Below are positions 63,524 to 64,000 of a DNA stretch of 64,000 bases, one piece after another. Source of the DNA: Cohnella sp. SGD-V74 (GTDB lineage: Bacteria > Bacillota > Bacilli > Paenibacillales > Paenibacillaceae); the NCBI RefSeq assembly GCF_003001675.1, contig NZ_PVYW01000007.1, positions 1-64,000 on the forward strand. The letters are read 5' to 3'. Numbering within the stretch: the stretch's first letter is position 1; every line of letters starts with the position of its first letter. The translations under genes and the position numbers were made by a program. Below the pieces are notes generated by a model that saw nothing but the letters and a program-made list of their open reading frames with translations, had not been told where the DNA came from and did not search any database.

Positions 63524-63868
63524 ATGTCTGAAATATTAACGAATGTCGGAAAACGAATCCGTGAAATTAGAAAGGCGCAGGGGTTATCTCAAAGCGCTCT
63601 GGCCGAAAAATGCGGATTTACTTTTTCATATATTGGCGGTGTGGAGAGGGCTGAGAAAAACATCTCACTGCTTAATTTAGAAAAAATAGCCGAAGGCTTG
63701 GGTGTAGGTGTACATCAATTTTTTACGTACTCGTACCAATATGAGCAACTTCCCGCCAGTGAAAAAGTAATCCGAGAAATCGTCTCCATGCTCGTCCGAC
63801 ACGACGAACAAACGATTGAAATGGCCAAAAATATATTGTCTGAAGTCCTAAAGCATTCCCGCAAGTAA
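63524..63868 (+). CDS. XRE-family transcriptional regulator
   Basis: A 114-residue protein with an XRE helix-turn-helix (about 8-62: VGKRIREIRKAQGLSQSALAEKCGFTFSYIGGVERAEKNIS) and a short helical C-terminus. It resembles small regulators such as those of restriction-modification or SinR-like systems. GAGGTG precedes ATG 63524 within a dyad that may be its operator. Its target may be the gene to the right of the window. Confidence 0.85.
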   Translation: MSEILTNVGKRIREIRKAQGLSQSALAEKCGFTFSYIGGVERAEKNISLLNLEKIAEGLGVGVHQFFTYSYQYEQLPASEKVIREIVSMLVRHDEQTIEMAKNILSEVLKHSRK

Positions 63869-63906
63869 GCCATGTCGACAAAATCGGCATGGCTTACGTT
63901 TTTTTG
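63865..63906 (+). terminator. Rho-independent terminator
   Basis: GTAAGCCATG (63865-63874) pairs with CATGGCTTAC (63888-63897), followed by GTTTTTTT. The stem begins inside the XRE stop codon. Nothing recognisable follows to 64000. Confidence 0.82.
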
Positions 63907-64000
63907 TTCAATTGACCAATTTGCATAACGAATAAACGAAACGCCGCCCGATGGAGAGGCTTTGGCATGGCGAACGCAGCGCGATGTTCTAAGAAATCGA

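Overview
The window reads as chromosomal DNA of a GC-rich, Gram-positive Firmicute of the Paenibacillaceae (Paenibacillus/Cohnella type). The support is lipobox lipoproteins, AAGGAGG-type ribosome binding sites with frequent GTG/TTG starts, YesM/YesN-like two-component pairs beside sugar ABC transporters, a feu/btr-like siderophore operon arranged as in Bacillus subtilis, and many AraC, XRE and HxlR regulators. The assignment is from gene content only. No rRNA, tRNA or CRISPR array was seen.

Iron is the recurring theme. Seven sites close to the Fur consensus TGATAAT-N-ATTATCA were found (at 232, 1400, 8204, 14774, 20238, 58211 and 59918). They precede two siderophore-binding lipoproteins, two AraC regulators fused to a siderophore-binding domain, a ferredoxin-NADP reductase, the divergent dapA-like/LysR pair, and a complete binding protein, two-permease and esterase operon at 54411-58177. 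Only one FecCD permease pair and no FecE-type ATPase lie in the window, so the binding proteins at 268 and 14824 must share permeases encoded elsewhere or those at 55197-57228.

Layout: 1-3074 iron binding protein and its sensor-regulator; 3071-13808 housekeeping and stress genes (diguanylate cyclase, ECF sigma/anti-sigma, reductases, deacetylase, GDPD, prolyl hydroxylase, DUF975) with a probable MITE at 12776-12942; 13879-15876 second AraC plus iron binding protein; 15994-22667 small enzymes and regulators; 22832-38313 a large carbohydrate-type locus (two permeases divergent from a two-component pair, then a binding protein and eight enzymes) that looks like an uncharacterised catabolic pathway; 38404-41774 drug-export ABC and MFS genes; 41775-44127 an AT-rich island with an XRE regulator, two look-alike hairpins and a DUF3800 protein; 44128-50518 an FbpABC-like transporter followed by its own two-component system; 50583-52477 an AT-rich patch with a broken small gene and an SDR; 52498-54246 a chemoreceptor; 54411-59894 the feu/besA/btr-like siderophore locus; 60133-62259 topoisomerase III; 62453-63868 small unknown genes and a second XRE regulator.

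The strongest candidates for undescribed biology are the DUF3800/XRE/hairpin island and the nucleoside-hydrolase/RpiA/lyxose-isomerase/PhyH locus. Both functional readings are inferences from gene content.
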